DNA of 64,000 nucleotides from Helichrysum umbraculigerum. Taxonomy: Eukaryota; Streptophyta; Magnoliopsida; Asterales; Asteraceae. The notes under the pieces were generated by a model. The model ran no database searches, was not told the DNA's origin, and saw only the letters and a list, made by a program, of their open reading frames with translations. This document shows positions 23,312 through 34,813 of this stretch, piece after piece. The stretch is from assembly GCA_949592205.1 (NCBI GenBank), contig CATIUR010000004.1:87346337-87410336 (forward strand), written 5' to 3'. Made by a program: the position numbers and the translations under genes. The stretch's first letter is position 1, and the number at the start of each line of letters is the position of its first letter.

Positions 23312-24029
23312 TGTCGTGAACCCGATCAGTCACGGTCGTCAACGCAACGGAAGGAGGACACGGCAGTGGAGTTTTAAATTTATAAGAGCTGGGGACCTAA
23401 GTTTTACTACGGCTGTATAGCAGCAGTATGACCTAGGGTCGTTCTTCAAGCTAATCGTATTGTGAAACGGGAGTATCAAGACAAGTCGTTTATTTTAGTG
23501 ATGGGATTTTTTTTTAAAACAGAGTTTGAGTGGGTTTTTGTTACTTAGGTCCGTATTTTAAAGCAATTAAATAAAAAGTAAATAAATGGAAAATAGAAAT
23601 AGGGATGAAATCAGTATGAAGGGTATGTGTCTGTTATGACTTCGTTAGCTTATGCGGGGGTGATGCTAGGGTTTTGATATGAAAACGTCTTTTAAAGGTT
23701 TGTGTCTTATCTAAGCTTAATTGTTCGTAGTGTAAACACTAGTACCCTACTGATTGGGGAAACCAATCAGTATGTCACTGAATACTAGGCCAAATTGAGT
23801 CTGATCGGAGGAGGATGCTCAACTCTTCAACGTTATCCAGTGATGGAGTAACGACCCTTCTTGGAATGTTAGTTCCTGGGTGCATGAGATAGAGTAACAT
23901 ACCCACTAAGGTTCCGACCTTTCTTAACACTACGAGGACAACAAAGTCAAACAAGGCATTTAAGATTAAGACTTGGTTTGGTGACTATTAACTTTATATT
24001 AATGGTTATATTTTAGTCTAGAGCTTTCA

Positions 24030-24180
24030 TTACGGTGTACCATGTGATTATACATTTCCACAGTTTTCCAGACCCAAGATGTACTAACGGTGTACAGTGC
24101 ATCTAAGCATTTCCACAGTGTTCCTGATCTTTAGGTGTACTAACGGTGTACAGTGCGATCAAACATTTCCACAGCTTTGA
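24030..24180 (-). repeat. Degenerate ~58-bp repeats in the LTR
   Basis: Three copies of ACGGTGTAC...CATTTCCACAG occur around 24030, 24090 and 24143, with further TTTCCACA words at about 24445 and 24655. The same set is in the other LTR at 35538-35690. Confidence 0.65.
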
Positions 24181-25341
24181 AGTCAAACCAGGATGTGACA
24201 CAGTCTTCAACCACCGACATTTCCTTAGCTCCTACGTATTTGTACTTCACCAAAGGTGTTTCCAACGTTACACGAAGTACAGTGCCGTTTACCTTGGTCT
24301 TTCCGGGGTCACATACTTTATGGTCACTCTAGACTAGTTTAAACTACGTTTGTATTAAAGCCCAACCATCTATGATATAAACCAGCCCCTCACTATTTCC
24401 CAATAAATCCCTGATTGATTCACGGTGTACTATACGAAAGGTTTTAAACAGTATTTCCACAGCTACGCAATTCAGACCATGTTTACAGTTTCAGAAAACA
24501 TAGATAGGTAGTGACCGTTTGATCAAGGTTCGCGACTCCTTGTCATAAAGGTTCTAACCACGTTTAATTGGAGGAAAGGCGATTTGGTTTAGAAATTCAT
24601 AAATACAAGATTAATATATCACCGGTTTTCATTTATATAATATAACTGGAAACATTATTTCCACAACGGATTGTGCCCACGACTTTCATAGCTTCCACGT
24701 TCCGTACTACACACATAAGTGATGATTCCGGTGCTATACAAATGAAAGCCGTATAACGTTACCTCCGTTATTTCATAATGTTATCCAATTATATGTTTAA
24801 AGCAGCATCACCCCACACATATATAAACTAACTACATCATAACAAACACATAAGGAAACTACTCACTACGCATAATAACAGATCCTAAATCTAGCATAAT
24901 AACAATATCAATTATCATTATAACAGATAAGGAAAGAAGTAACCGTTAATAAAGCGTAGATTGAATAAGCGTCTAGAGAGAGAGTACAAGCAGAACTTCC
25001 GCAATATCCTTGACAATATTACAATAAAAGCCCCTGAACTATTCCCTACGCTATTACAAAAGTAACCCCTCCGTTAGTTTCAGTTAAATATTAACTGAGA
25101 ACTAACTGGATCAAACCCTAATTTCTAGAGAGAGAAAGAAAGAAAGAGAGTTTAGAGAGAGAGAGAGAGAGTGTGTGAGAGAGAAAGTGGAAATGGAGAA
25201 ATGAATGGAATGTTGAAGTGTGTGGAATGATGGAGGGGTGGCCTCCTATTTATAGGCAAAGCTTGAAATCAGTCGTACAACTCGCGAAGCACGCACGTAC
25301 AAGCAAACGAAGCACAAACGGGCAGCATATGGGGTACACAG

Positions 25342-27490
25342 TGTAAGGCCCCGACTTTACTCGACCCAAAAGATATCATTTATATATTATATTTGGAAAA
25401 TCGGAAGCGCAAGTCCCCCAAAACAAAACATTTACCGACTTACAATGCTTCCAGGTTTAACGACTACCAAATATGACAACATTAGTTAAGCATTTACAAC
25501 CATATTAGTTACAACCCATATTAACACAAAACGGCCTTAGATAAAACATTTTCCAAAAGACATTCACAAAAGATCAGAGTTGCGCCAAGCTTTAGTCAAA
25601 CTCCCAGTCAACATCAACAACCCGAACATCTACATCTACATCAACTAACCACAGTCTGCAAAACATTAAACAACGAGGGGATTAGCTTATCGCTAAGTGA
25701 ATGGAACCGTAACCGACGATTCAACCCACTCATAACAAGTCTTACAACAAAGCAACAACAACAATTAAATCACATAAGCACATAAGGTCAAGAGGACCGG
25801 CGGTTCCTGGTATCCACCCAACCCAGAAACCACGACTACTGGGCGCAACGCCATTCCCAGTAATCAACCGATAGCTTGAGTACTACCTTCACTGACTAGG
25901 CTTGTTCTCAACTATGTGTCTCAAAGAAACCTCGACAACTACACAGTAGTACCCAAACCCAACCAACAACAGTTGACCTCTGAAAACAACCATATTGCAT
26001 TCACAATGCAAAAGCACACAACAACAAGCAACAGTTCACAACTGTTATCAACCGATCAACAATTCAACAACAATCACACAACAACTCATATATTCAGCAA
26101 TATAAACAAACAGACAAGACTGGTACCGGTACGACCAATAACAACAACCTACTGATATAAACAATCCTGGTTACCCGTTGTAACCGAACCCGTTACAACT
26201 GGGTGAAACCGAGGACTACAATTCCACTCACCAAAATATATACGCCTGATCGCCAACTCAGAGGTCTTATTTTACTGAGTGGCCGTCCGCTTATCTGGAA
26301 ACAACAAAGACAACAAGTTAGTATCTCGTTCCACAACTTAGTCTAAATCATAATCCATATCTTACACCACAATCTTATCATATTTAGAATCATTATTCAT
26401 GATTAATCTCATATATATAATCCAATTATCAACTTAGTTAAATCATTTAACATCATATAATCTTAGAATAAAAATTGCTGGAAAACCCCACGAAGCCGCC
26501 GGCTTGGGCAGGGAAGCCGCCGGCTTGGCTGGGAAGCCACCGGCTTGGCACCCTGGCCCGCCGGGTAAATTAACATTTTCAGCATCAGAACTTAAATCAC
26601 CTAAATAAGCCAATTCAGACCGCCGGCTTGGGGTCCTAACCCGCCGGCTAACCACATGAAGCCGCCGGCTTCGGTGATCAAGCCGCCGGCTTGATCATAA
26701 TACCAGCAGCAGCAGAAACAGCAACACACATACGGACCAAAATCCCAATTTCATCAAAATCAGTTTGCAAACACGATTTTTCCAAGTAAATGACCACTAG
26801 CATCAACCACAAGCATGTAATAATTACAACAAACATCATGTAACTCATGCATCATTAACCCATTCACCAAAATCACTAAAACCTAACTTATGAACTAACA
26901 TGAAGAACACTAACAATTTCTAGCATATAATCACCATGTAATCATGTTAAAATCGTTATCTAATCATTTAGAAACATCAAACACATGTTATTCAAGCTTC
27001 AATTCTAACAAATCATTCATGTTCATCATAAACCCAATTTCTATGATATAAGCTCAAGAACACTAAAACACTTACAAACAATGAGGAAGATGATGATGGT
27101 GAATCTGATAATTAATTTCCCTTTGCTAGATTTAACCTTCAATTTATGATTCTTTGATTTTAATTGCAAGAGAATTAAAGAGAGGATTTGAGAGAGTTTA
27201 GAAGAGTGAAAGGAGAAGGTTAGATGAAATGAGAAAATGAGTCGGTCACTCCACCGACCCCAACTCTTATTTAGTATAAATTATACCCGTTCCTAGCATA
27301 TTGTCTGGAACCCGAAAATACCCGTAAGTCAAAATACTTTTATTTTACCGTCATCTTTAATAAATTAAAACCATCAATATTTTACTTGTCACAATAAAAA
27401 CTGAGGCTCTTTTACTAGTTTATTCTTAAATAAACCAATCAAACTTATTAAAATACAATTTATTTCCAGGCCCAGAAACAGGGTGTTACA
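25342..27490 (-). mobile_element. Solo LTR of a tRNA-iMet-type Ty3 element
   Basis: 2149 bp with the exact target duplication CACAG (25337-25341 and 27491-27495). The uninterrupted site is visible in the sister LTR at 36841-36845. Sense ends are TGTAACACCC and CCTTACA. CGCTTCCG (sense) lies ~60 bp from the 3' end, as in the LARD LTR. The region near the 5' end (GGGTTCCAGACAATA) is shared with the LTRs at 12075 and 59686. No coding sequence. Confidence 0.9.
26496..26689 (-). repeat. Eight-unit palindrome array in the solo LTR
   Basis: CCGCCGG cores start at 26496, 26517, 26537 (CCACCGG), 26558, 26620, 26641, 26662 and 26683. Spacings are 21, 20, 21, 62, 21, 21 and 21 bp, so the 62-bp gap equals about three periods. 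The commonest unit is AAGCCGCCGGCTT. Confidence 0.85.
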
Positions 27491-27497
27491 CACAGGG

Positions 27498-27589
27498 CCG
27501 TATACGGCCTTCATAGGGCCATATACGGTGTGTTATGGGCCGTATACGGTCTATGAAGGGCCGTATACGGTGGCCAAGGCCGTATACGG
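27498..27589 (-). repeat. Five-unit GGCCGTATACGGCC array in LTR
   Basis: CCGTATACGG cores start at 27498, 27519, 27540, 27561 and 27580, spaced 21, 21, 21 and 19 bp. The same array is at 36848 in the other LTR copy. Confidence 0.85.
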
Positions 27590-28086
27590 CTTCCGTCTGA
27601 TTTCGTTCGTTGCTTAAAACGCGCGTATCTCCTTTGTTATGCGTCCATTTGACCTGATTCTTTCGTCTGTGTCTTCATAATTCCGTTACGCTTCTAATGG
27701 TGCCAATCTCACTGAAATTGGATGTGTACAACTTTAGCATAGCCGAAATCACTTTATAGGAGTTTGTAACCGTCCAGTCTTTTCCGTCCTTTGTCCGATT
27801 TGCATGATTCTTGATTTTTTCGTCTCGATTTTACCTATTACATCATATCATAAGGTTAGAATATGTTTATCATAGGATAAATGAGGGTGCGAGAGTTGGT
27901 TGCTGCTTATTTGCTCCGTTTTGTTCGTTATTCGGATGTTTTTACTGATTTTTGTAGCAACGTCTATATTTTGAGCACTTTAGTGAATTTTAGTAAATAA
28001 TGATTGTTTTGGAATGTTTTCACTAAAGATGTGCCCAAAAAGTGTGGAATAAAGGCTTTGAAAACATGACTTTTTGCGTTACATCA

Positions 28087-28101
28087 AGTTATCCCACACT
28101 T
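28087..28101 (-). promoter_or_regulatory. Polypurine tract
   Basis: Sense AAGTGTGGGA, five bases before the 3' LTR, preceded in sense by TTGAGGACAAGCAA as in the sister element. Confidence 0.8.
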
Positions 28102-30321
28102 AGACGTTGCTTGTCCTCAAGCAACACTCAGTTTCTGAAAACATTTTAAAACAATTTTTAGAGCGAGCTTCAACATTTTTAAGAGTTACCACTGTCAAAT
28201 GCAAATAAGATAGTTTCAGAAATATAGGGAAAGATAAGATGATCCTTCCTTAAACAAGAAAAGATTCTCTTAGGCATACATCCAAATCTCATGATCTTGG
28301 AGTACACATGACTAGGCGATCTCACTAAAGGTGGTCACTCAATTCACTCAAAGTGTATCGGGTTTCCTATCAGTCTAGAACAAAAGAAATCGCTCAAATA
28401 GCCAGTCATGCAACACTCATCGTCATAGGCTTGGTCGAGAATCGGATCTCCACCACTTAGGTGAGGACGGTGCTAATTATCCCAAGACATTCATGAGGGT
28501 TGTAGTGTTTGGTTAGGGGTAAAGGGTATGGATAGTGGTATTTTTGGGTTGTAAGGGTTGCTTATCTTAAAACAACTGAGATCATGAACAACTTTATTTC
28601 AGAACGGAGAGAGAGGTAGCTTTTGGTCTTCTATCAGAATCTTGATGATACTTCAAAGGACTTTAAGCTTTATTCTTGCGGAACTATTTTTCTTTCTTTT
28701 CTTCTTTTTCTTCTTTTTATTTTCTTTTTCTGCTTTTGTATTTTTCTATTTTTCTTTTCTTCTTCAGAATTTCTTTGCCAGAGAATTTCCAAGGATATTT
28801 TTCTTCTTTGATTCTTTCAGAAATCCCTTATCTTGAACGTTTCGAGTCTTTTCGCGATGTCAATTTTTCACACCAAGGATTCTTCAATCTTTTTGAGAGC
28901 ACGAAAGGGGTAGGATAAGACATTCTAAAAGATGTTCTTCATAACCTCAGAAATTCTAAGATAAGTTTGTGAGTATTTTGGGAAGTAGGGTTTATTGGGG
29001 GTTTTATGAAACGAAAGGTTTAGGCTCAACAGGGTTTACTAGGCGGATCATCGATACTAAAAGTGAGTATCGGAAGGGTTTTGGGCTTGAAGAGATATGT
29101 GAAAAGGGGTTTAAATCCTAGGGAATGTCAAGGTCATCTAATTGCACCTATACCGCGTACGGTACACACCAATGTGGTCTTGAAGCGTATGTCAAGAGCA
29201 AGTTCTAATTCAGAGATGCATGCATCGGCACACACAAGAAATGATTAGTGAAGCATTAAAGATGAATGCTATTAGGCTCAAGATACCTCACTGCAAATAG
29301 GGTTGTATGTGCTTCGTCATGCTTCCATCAGATTATTATTTCTTGTTTAAGCAATTTCTACCTTATTTTTCCTAGACTCCGAAATATATTACTCACATCT
29401 GAAAATAGCTCCTCTCAAAAGATATTTCGGCTCAAAATTAGCTGAGTAAATCAATAGATTTAGCTCATACTTTTAATTTTCTTGAAAAAAATTTTGAAAA
29501 ATTTGAGGAACATTTTCTGAGTTTACTATTTCGGACATTAAAAATCAAAGAAAACTAACCAAGGTATTCTATACCTGCTATCCCACACTTAGAGGAACAT
29601 TGTCCCTAATGTTCTCTTTAGTTGAGATTTACTGGAAGTAAAATCCCACACTTAGAGTTTGAACATGTAAGAAAATGTTTCTCAAGTGTTTGTTTTGGGC
29701 AGGAATCCCACACTTAGTGATAAGCTTAGGATAGAGTATAGACTACTTTCACAAACTAACAAAGCAAATAATATACAGAATCATAAACAAAAGAGAGTAA
29801 AGGTTAAGACACTCCCCAGATAGCGAGCAACAAAGAAGCTGAGAATCTGAATTTGCTGAAAAGAGGTGTTGCCAAGATCTTTTTCTGCATTCATGAAGAG
29901 CGGCACAGCTTCAAGCGTCTTGCTATTTGGTTTCTTTTCCATCCATTATTCCCTTTGTGAATCAATCTCGTAATTGTGAACACGTTGGTCGTACCAGTTT
30001 ACAAACTCAAGGTATTTGTAAATGAAAAGATAAATCACCGTCTCAGAACTTTGAAAAGATATTTTCTACTACAAATCATTTTTATAAAACATGTGTTTTT
30101 AAACGAGTTCGAGCATAATGCATAAAAGTAGTATGCAAGTACCTCAAATGCTCGAAACACATGAGTTATCATTTTTCAAATTGATTTCCTTATTTCTGAG
30201 ACGAGTGGTTTATTTGCATATGAGTTGTAATATCAGAAAGTGTTTTGGTGACGACCAAGTGTGAAGGATAGTCAGAGATATATCTTCACTTATTGACACT
30301 GTTCTCTCTACACGTCTTATT
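28102..30321 (-). other. 3' non-coding region of the second Gag-protease-X element
   Basis: No gene is supported. Sense AAGTGTGGGA recurs at 29706, 29644 and 29581, and a hairpin AACATT/AATGTT precedes the last. A pyrimidine tract at 28680-28790 (purine-rich in sense) and blocks around 28310-28450 and 29270-29300 correspond in order to 15200-15370, 15445-15625 and about 14955 of the sister element. The frames at 28623-28918 are by-products of the pyrimidine tract. Confidence 0.6.
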
Positions 30322-30371
30322 ACACGGGTTGCCTCCCGAGAAGCGCTGCTTTTAGAGTCGAGAGCTCGACT
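30322..30371 (-). promoter_or_regulatory. Conserved hairpin plus GGGAGGCAACCC motif
   Basis: Sense order: GTCGAGCTCTCGAC palindrome (30357-30370), then GCGCTTCTCGGGAGGCAACC and CG. It matches 14246-14291 of the sister element almost base for base. Confidence 0.75.
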
Positions 30372-30387
30372 TTGCCTTCCTTCAGAT

Positions 30388-33300
30388 TTAGTTGGTACTG
30401 GAACCACCAGGACCGGAAGTGCGCAGAAGTGGAATCCTGGGGTTACGTGGGTATATTCTCAAAAAATGGCGAGCGATGATGTCGACGATGTTTGGAATCT
30501 CAGATGAAAGTATGGGGAAGCTCTGCAGATGCTGCTCTGTAATCTTTTTTATGTGCAGCAGGTCCCAAGTAATCTCCTTTACTGTGCTGGAGATAATTCC
30601 GCAGGAATTTACAAAAGAGAATCCATCAGCTTCAATCATCTCTCGTTCAGGATGGTATTGTCTGAGTGAGTTCATAAATCCAAAGAACTGCAGGTGTAAA
30701 GTCTCGTGATCTGCAATACTGGAGTTTACTCCAAGTTCTCGGATAGATTCATGAATACCCTGGATGAGACTGGTCTAGTAGTGGGAAAACGTGAGGTCGG
30801 AGTTCTTAAAGGTATTGTTCATCATGTCGTAAACCTCAAGTAATCCGTAGTTGAATACTTGACTGTGCTCTTCATCAGGTACTTCAGCGAAGATTTCCTT
30901 GATTCGATCAGTGAGGAAGTTCGCGATGTTAACCATCGAACCTTCAGGTATAGAAGAAGGGATGACACGCGTCCTCTCGTCAGAACTCTCGTACTCGAGA
31001 TCTTCGGCAATCTTGTGAGCGTGATACTCGATGGTGCAGTCAATGTAGAACCGATGAGGAGAAGTCTCGTCGATATGATCATTCCTAGCCATAGAATCTA
31101 GAAGTCCCCTGAGATCATTCATCAACCGGATGTCTATGTCTGTGTCGGGATTCCCAGTAGCATTGTACAATTGCTGCGATAAGAATTTAAGAACTCGTGT
31201 TGCTCAGCAGAATATGGAAATGCGGATCTGAATAGTGTATCATAGATCTTCCTGTACATGCGTCTTTGGTCTTCAAAGAACTCTAGCTCCTCAGGTGTTG
31301 GTCCAGCAGTGTGGTGCTCTCGTAGCAGCTGAGCAGCAAGGTCTTCGGCAAAGGCATTTAGGCGGTTGTGGAAGAATCTGTAATCTTGGGAATTCTCGGC
31401 TTGGTTGACCTCAGATTCGGCTATGATTTCCTCAATCAGGTTCCTTTGGTGTGGAGTGTAATCATTGGTGGAGTTAATGATAATGCTTGTCATTATAGGT
31501 ATGTCATTTTCGAATTCTTCAATAGCACTAATCATTTCCTCATGGTTGGAGATAGTCGGAATTTGAGGAGAAGCGGGAACAGTCGAAGATGCAAGAAGTC
31601 GGACAGACCGAATATCTATTGGAACATCAGTAAAGATGATGTCATCGTCATCACTCTCCTCAGCTAGAGTATCCCTAGCCTGGAAATCAGGGAACTCAAC
31701 ACTATTGGATGGTGGAAGGGAGTCATCAGTAATCTGAGATATTGGCTGAGAGGAATCCATCTCGATGTCTTTTTCCTCCTGAGAATCAGAATCACGGCTA
31801 GATCCGGATGTACTTCCCTTCTCGAACTGACTTCGAGGTGCAGATGCGTCAAAGGTTTGAATCCTTTGGGGAAGTCGGGATGCTTTATATGCTGCAATCT
31901 TTCTCAAGAGTTTGTCTCGAAGCTCCGGGTGCTGTGCGGATAAAGCTATAGTCTTCTCAATATTCAGCAGAGCGTCAAGTCGGGGAGACACGAGAGGTTT
32001 GGTGGGATCAATAGCTGATGCAATTAGTTTCTCCATGGTGAGACCAAATTCTGCATCGTGAGAGTAATCAGTCGGTGGATCTTCATCTTATTCATCTTGT
32101 GACAGAGGGATGAAGTTCTCGAGGTTCTCGATTTGCATTATCTCTGCTGTCGGTAAATATGAGTCAGGAAGGTATTGATGAGGTGGTGTGGACTGATATA
32201 CTTCCTCGGGCTCTGATTCTTCCCGTTCTTCCTCGGATTCTTCCATTTCTTCTGGTTCCGTTTCTTCCATCTCTTCTTCCTCTGGTTCTGTTTCAGGTTG
32301 TTCCTCTTCTTCTTCATCCTGCTCTGAATCTTCCTCCTCCTCTATTTCTTCTTCTGGTTCAGATTCTTCCATTTCCTCGTCTTCTGATTCTGACTCTTCA
32401 GTAGCTGAGATAAGACAAGTATGCTCGTATGGCCTGTATGGTTTTGGCTCTGAATCAGAAGTGTCATCATCCGAAGTAATTCTGCCCATGGATATTGCGT
32501 ATATCTCTGCATGCTCCATTATTGAACAGTCGGTCTGATCAATCTTGTATGATATTGTTTGTCCATGTGCTCGTAGACTGATAACCTGAGAATATACGTC
32601 AATAATAGCACGTGCAGTATTCATGAATGGCCTACCTAGGATAATGGGTATGTTAATGTCTTCCTGTATATCCATCACTACAAAGTCAGTGGGGAAATAA
32701 AACCTGTCAACTTTTACCATGACGTTCTCAGCAATGCCTTTCGGGTATCGGACTGATTGATCGGCAAGCTGGACGCTCATTTTAGTGGGCTGGAGAGGTC
32801 CTAATTCTAATCTGGAGTAGAGCGAGTAAGGCATCAGATTGATACTAGCTCCAAGATCGGCCAAGGAGCGTATTGTGCATGAGTGATAGATGGAACAGGG
32901 TAAGGTGAATCGTCCCGTGTCTCCTAGCTTTTCCGGTAAGGCATTCTGGATGACGGCTGAACACTCGGCGTTCAGGGAGACTTTAGGGGTGGAAGGAATC
33001 TTGTCCTTAGTTGCCAGCATTCGTCGGATGTACTTCGTACTAGAAGGGATTCTAGACACGGTGTCTAAGAATTTTCCATCAAGTTTGAATGACTTGGCAT
33101 TGTACTTCTTGTGCATGCGGTTAGGGAAAGGAATCTAAACTTCACGATTCGGCTTGGGCATTGATTTGGTCTCAACTGTCGGTGGGACAAGAGAATGTTC
33201 CCTTGGAGAAGCAGTCATAGAAGGAGTTGGTTTATCAGAGTTTAAGGTCTTGGCTTCCTCAATGTGGGGGTTCTGAATAGTATTGCTTGGTAAGGTCCCT

Positions 33301-34577
33301 TGCGGTCGGGTATCGAGACGTTGGGCTAACTGACCGATCTGGTTCTCAAGGCTTTTCAGGACCGAGAGTTGATTTCAAAGGAATAGATCAGTTTGGTCTT
33401 GTCGAGCCGTAGTCTTTTGGTTGAAAGCGGTCTGACCTTGGATGAATTTGTTGAGGTTGTCATCAGTACTCGTGACTGGAATGATGGTCTTTGCAGGCTC
33501 AGCAGGCTGGGTATCCTCAGTGGTGGTTAATGGAAGTGGTTGATTGTATGGAAGTTGTGGTTGTTAGGGGTACGTCGGATATCGTGGCTGAAACCTGGGC
33601 TGGAAAGGGGGTTGGTTGTTCCGTGGAGGATATTGGTTTCCTCGAGTTCGTGGTGGTGAAGTTCTAGCGAAACCGGGCGGATTTTGAGGTCTGACAGGAA
33701 ACTGGGCATAGTAGACTGAACCGTCAGTAGGATCTTCGTACTCAACCTCGTATTCTTCAGCGGGATGGTTGGTACAGTTCTGGCAAGCCTGAACTTGGTG
33801 GATCTGCTGTGGTTGTTTCTTCAGATCTGCTATTTGTTTTGTCAGAGTCTCAATTTGATCGCTCAGAGACTTAATGGCTTCAGTTTGGCGGGTGTTGTTT
33901 GCAGAGAGGGGTAATGATGAGGATTGCTCATCAGACTTCCAATCGTGGTGATGCATCGTCATATCCTCAATCAAGCTCCATGCTTCATCATCAGTAAGTT
34001 TCATGAAGTTTCCTTGAGCTGCTGCGTCAAGATTGATGCGATGGTTAGGATCAAGACCTCGGTAGAAGGTGCACACCTTGTCAGTCTTCGTCATTTGGTG
34101 GTTTGGACATTTCCTCAGTAAACTCTTGAATCGCTCCCATGCTGAGTAGATAGATTCATCGTGGGCTTGTTGGAAGTTTGCGATGTCATTCTTTGCCTGA
34201 GTTTGTTTGGACGGGGGAAAGTATCTAGCGAGAAACTTATTAACCATGTCGGTCCATGAGGTGATTGAGCCGGTCTCAAGTCCCTCAAACCAGGTAGAAG
34301 CATGTAAAGCGGGAGAATAGGGGAACAAGTATAAGCAGATGATATCCTGCTCAACCCCATTCTGCTTATAGGAGTTTGAAACCTGAATGAATTTGTCAAT
34401 ATGAGCGTTGGGATCATCACGGGGTAGACCGTGAAATTGGCAGTTATCTTTTATGAGTTGTACGATGTGGTGTTTAAGCTCAAAAGAAGCTCCGTCAATC
34501 ACTGGATAGATAATCGGTCCTCCTCGTCCTTCGATGGATGGTTTGGTGTTGTCGGCGAGAGTAACACGAGCGGCCAT
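30388..34577 (-). pseudogene. Gag-protease-X polyprotein (broken, no pol)
   Basis: Read on the minus strand from ATG 34577 (MAARVTLADNTKPSIEGRGG) to the stop at 30388-30390, about 1,400 codons. In-frame stops occur near 33564, 33375, 33135, 32086 and 30775, and a one-base frameshift near 31180. An upstream extension to 34718 is open but lacks an ATG. Order: Gag domain (34400-33900; WFEGLETGSITSWTDM, AWERF, FYRGLDPNHRINLDAAAQG), Q/P-rich stretch with CxxC, aspartic protease (32900-32560; DLGASINLMPYSLYSRLELG, IILGRPFMNTARA), Glu-rich acidic linker (32470-32160), then region X to the end. Region X aligns along its whole length with that of the 2196-14229 frame: STNDYTPHQRN, EFFEDQRRMYRKIYDTL, SAFPYS, DIRLMNDLRGLLDS, HPEREM and KITEQHLQSF. 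Reverse transcriptase, RNase H and integrase are absent. The function of X is unknown. Confidence 0.85.
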
Positions 34578-34796
34578 TTGTGGAAAATGGGAACGTCTTT
34601 CTTTGCGGATGGTACGGATAATCGACTCAGGATCGGGTACGAAAATGAGAAATTCAGATCCGGATGATCTGGTCGAATATCGTTGTGGGATATGGGAAGA
34701 TATTGTCGGTTGGAACAAGGAAAGGAAAATAAGAATGGGAAAGAAGTATCACTAAATAGAAAACTCGTCTGGATGCTTCAGAGTCTTACGATTAAT

Positions 34797-34813
34797 TCCC
34801 GGCAGCGGCGCCA
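34797..34813 (-). promoter_or_regulatory. Primer-binding site, Asp-tRNA type
   Basis: Reverse complement TGGCGCCGCTGCCGGGA, six bases inside the 5' LTR. It matches the Athila-type site closely. Confidence 0.85.

Larger units (their letters stand above)
23312..28086 (-). repeat. 3' LTR of the second Gag-protease-X element, with a solo LTR inside
   Basis: Matches 34820-37436 on both sides of the inserted 25342-27490 segment. A TATA box (reverse complement CCTATAAATAGGAGGCC) lies at 25240-25256. The short open frame 24146-24337 recurs in the other LTR copy and is not a gene. Confidence 0.93.

Noticed and set aside
24146..24337. Open frame repeated at 35654-35845, suggesting a conserved gene
   Set aside because: The two positions are the two LTR copies of one young element; identity reflects recent duplication, and the frame is antisense to the LTR.
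28623..28918. Three overlapping Phe/Leu-rich frames resembling membrane proteins
   Set aside because: They are translations of one pyrimidine tract, on the strand opposite to the element's sense.
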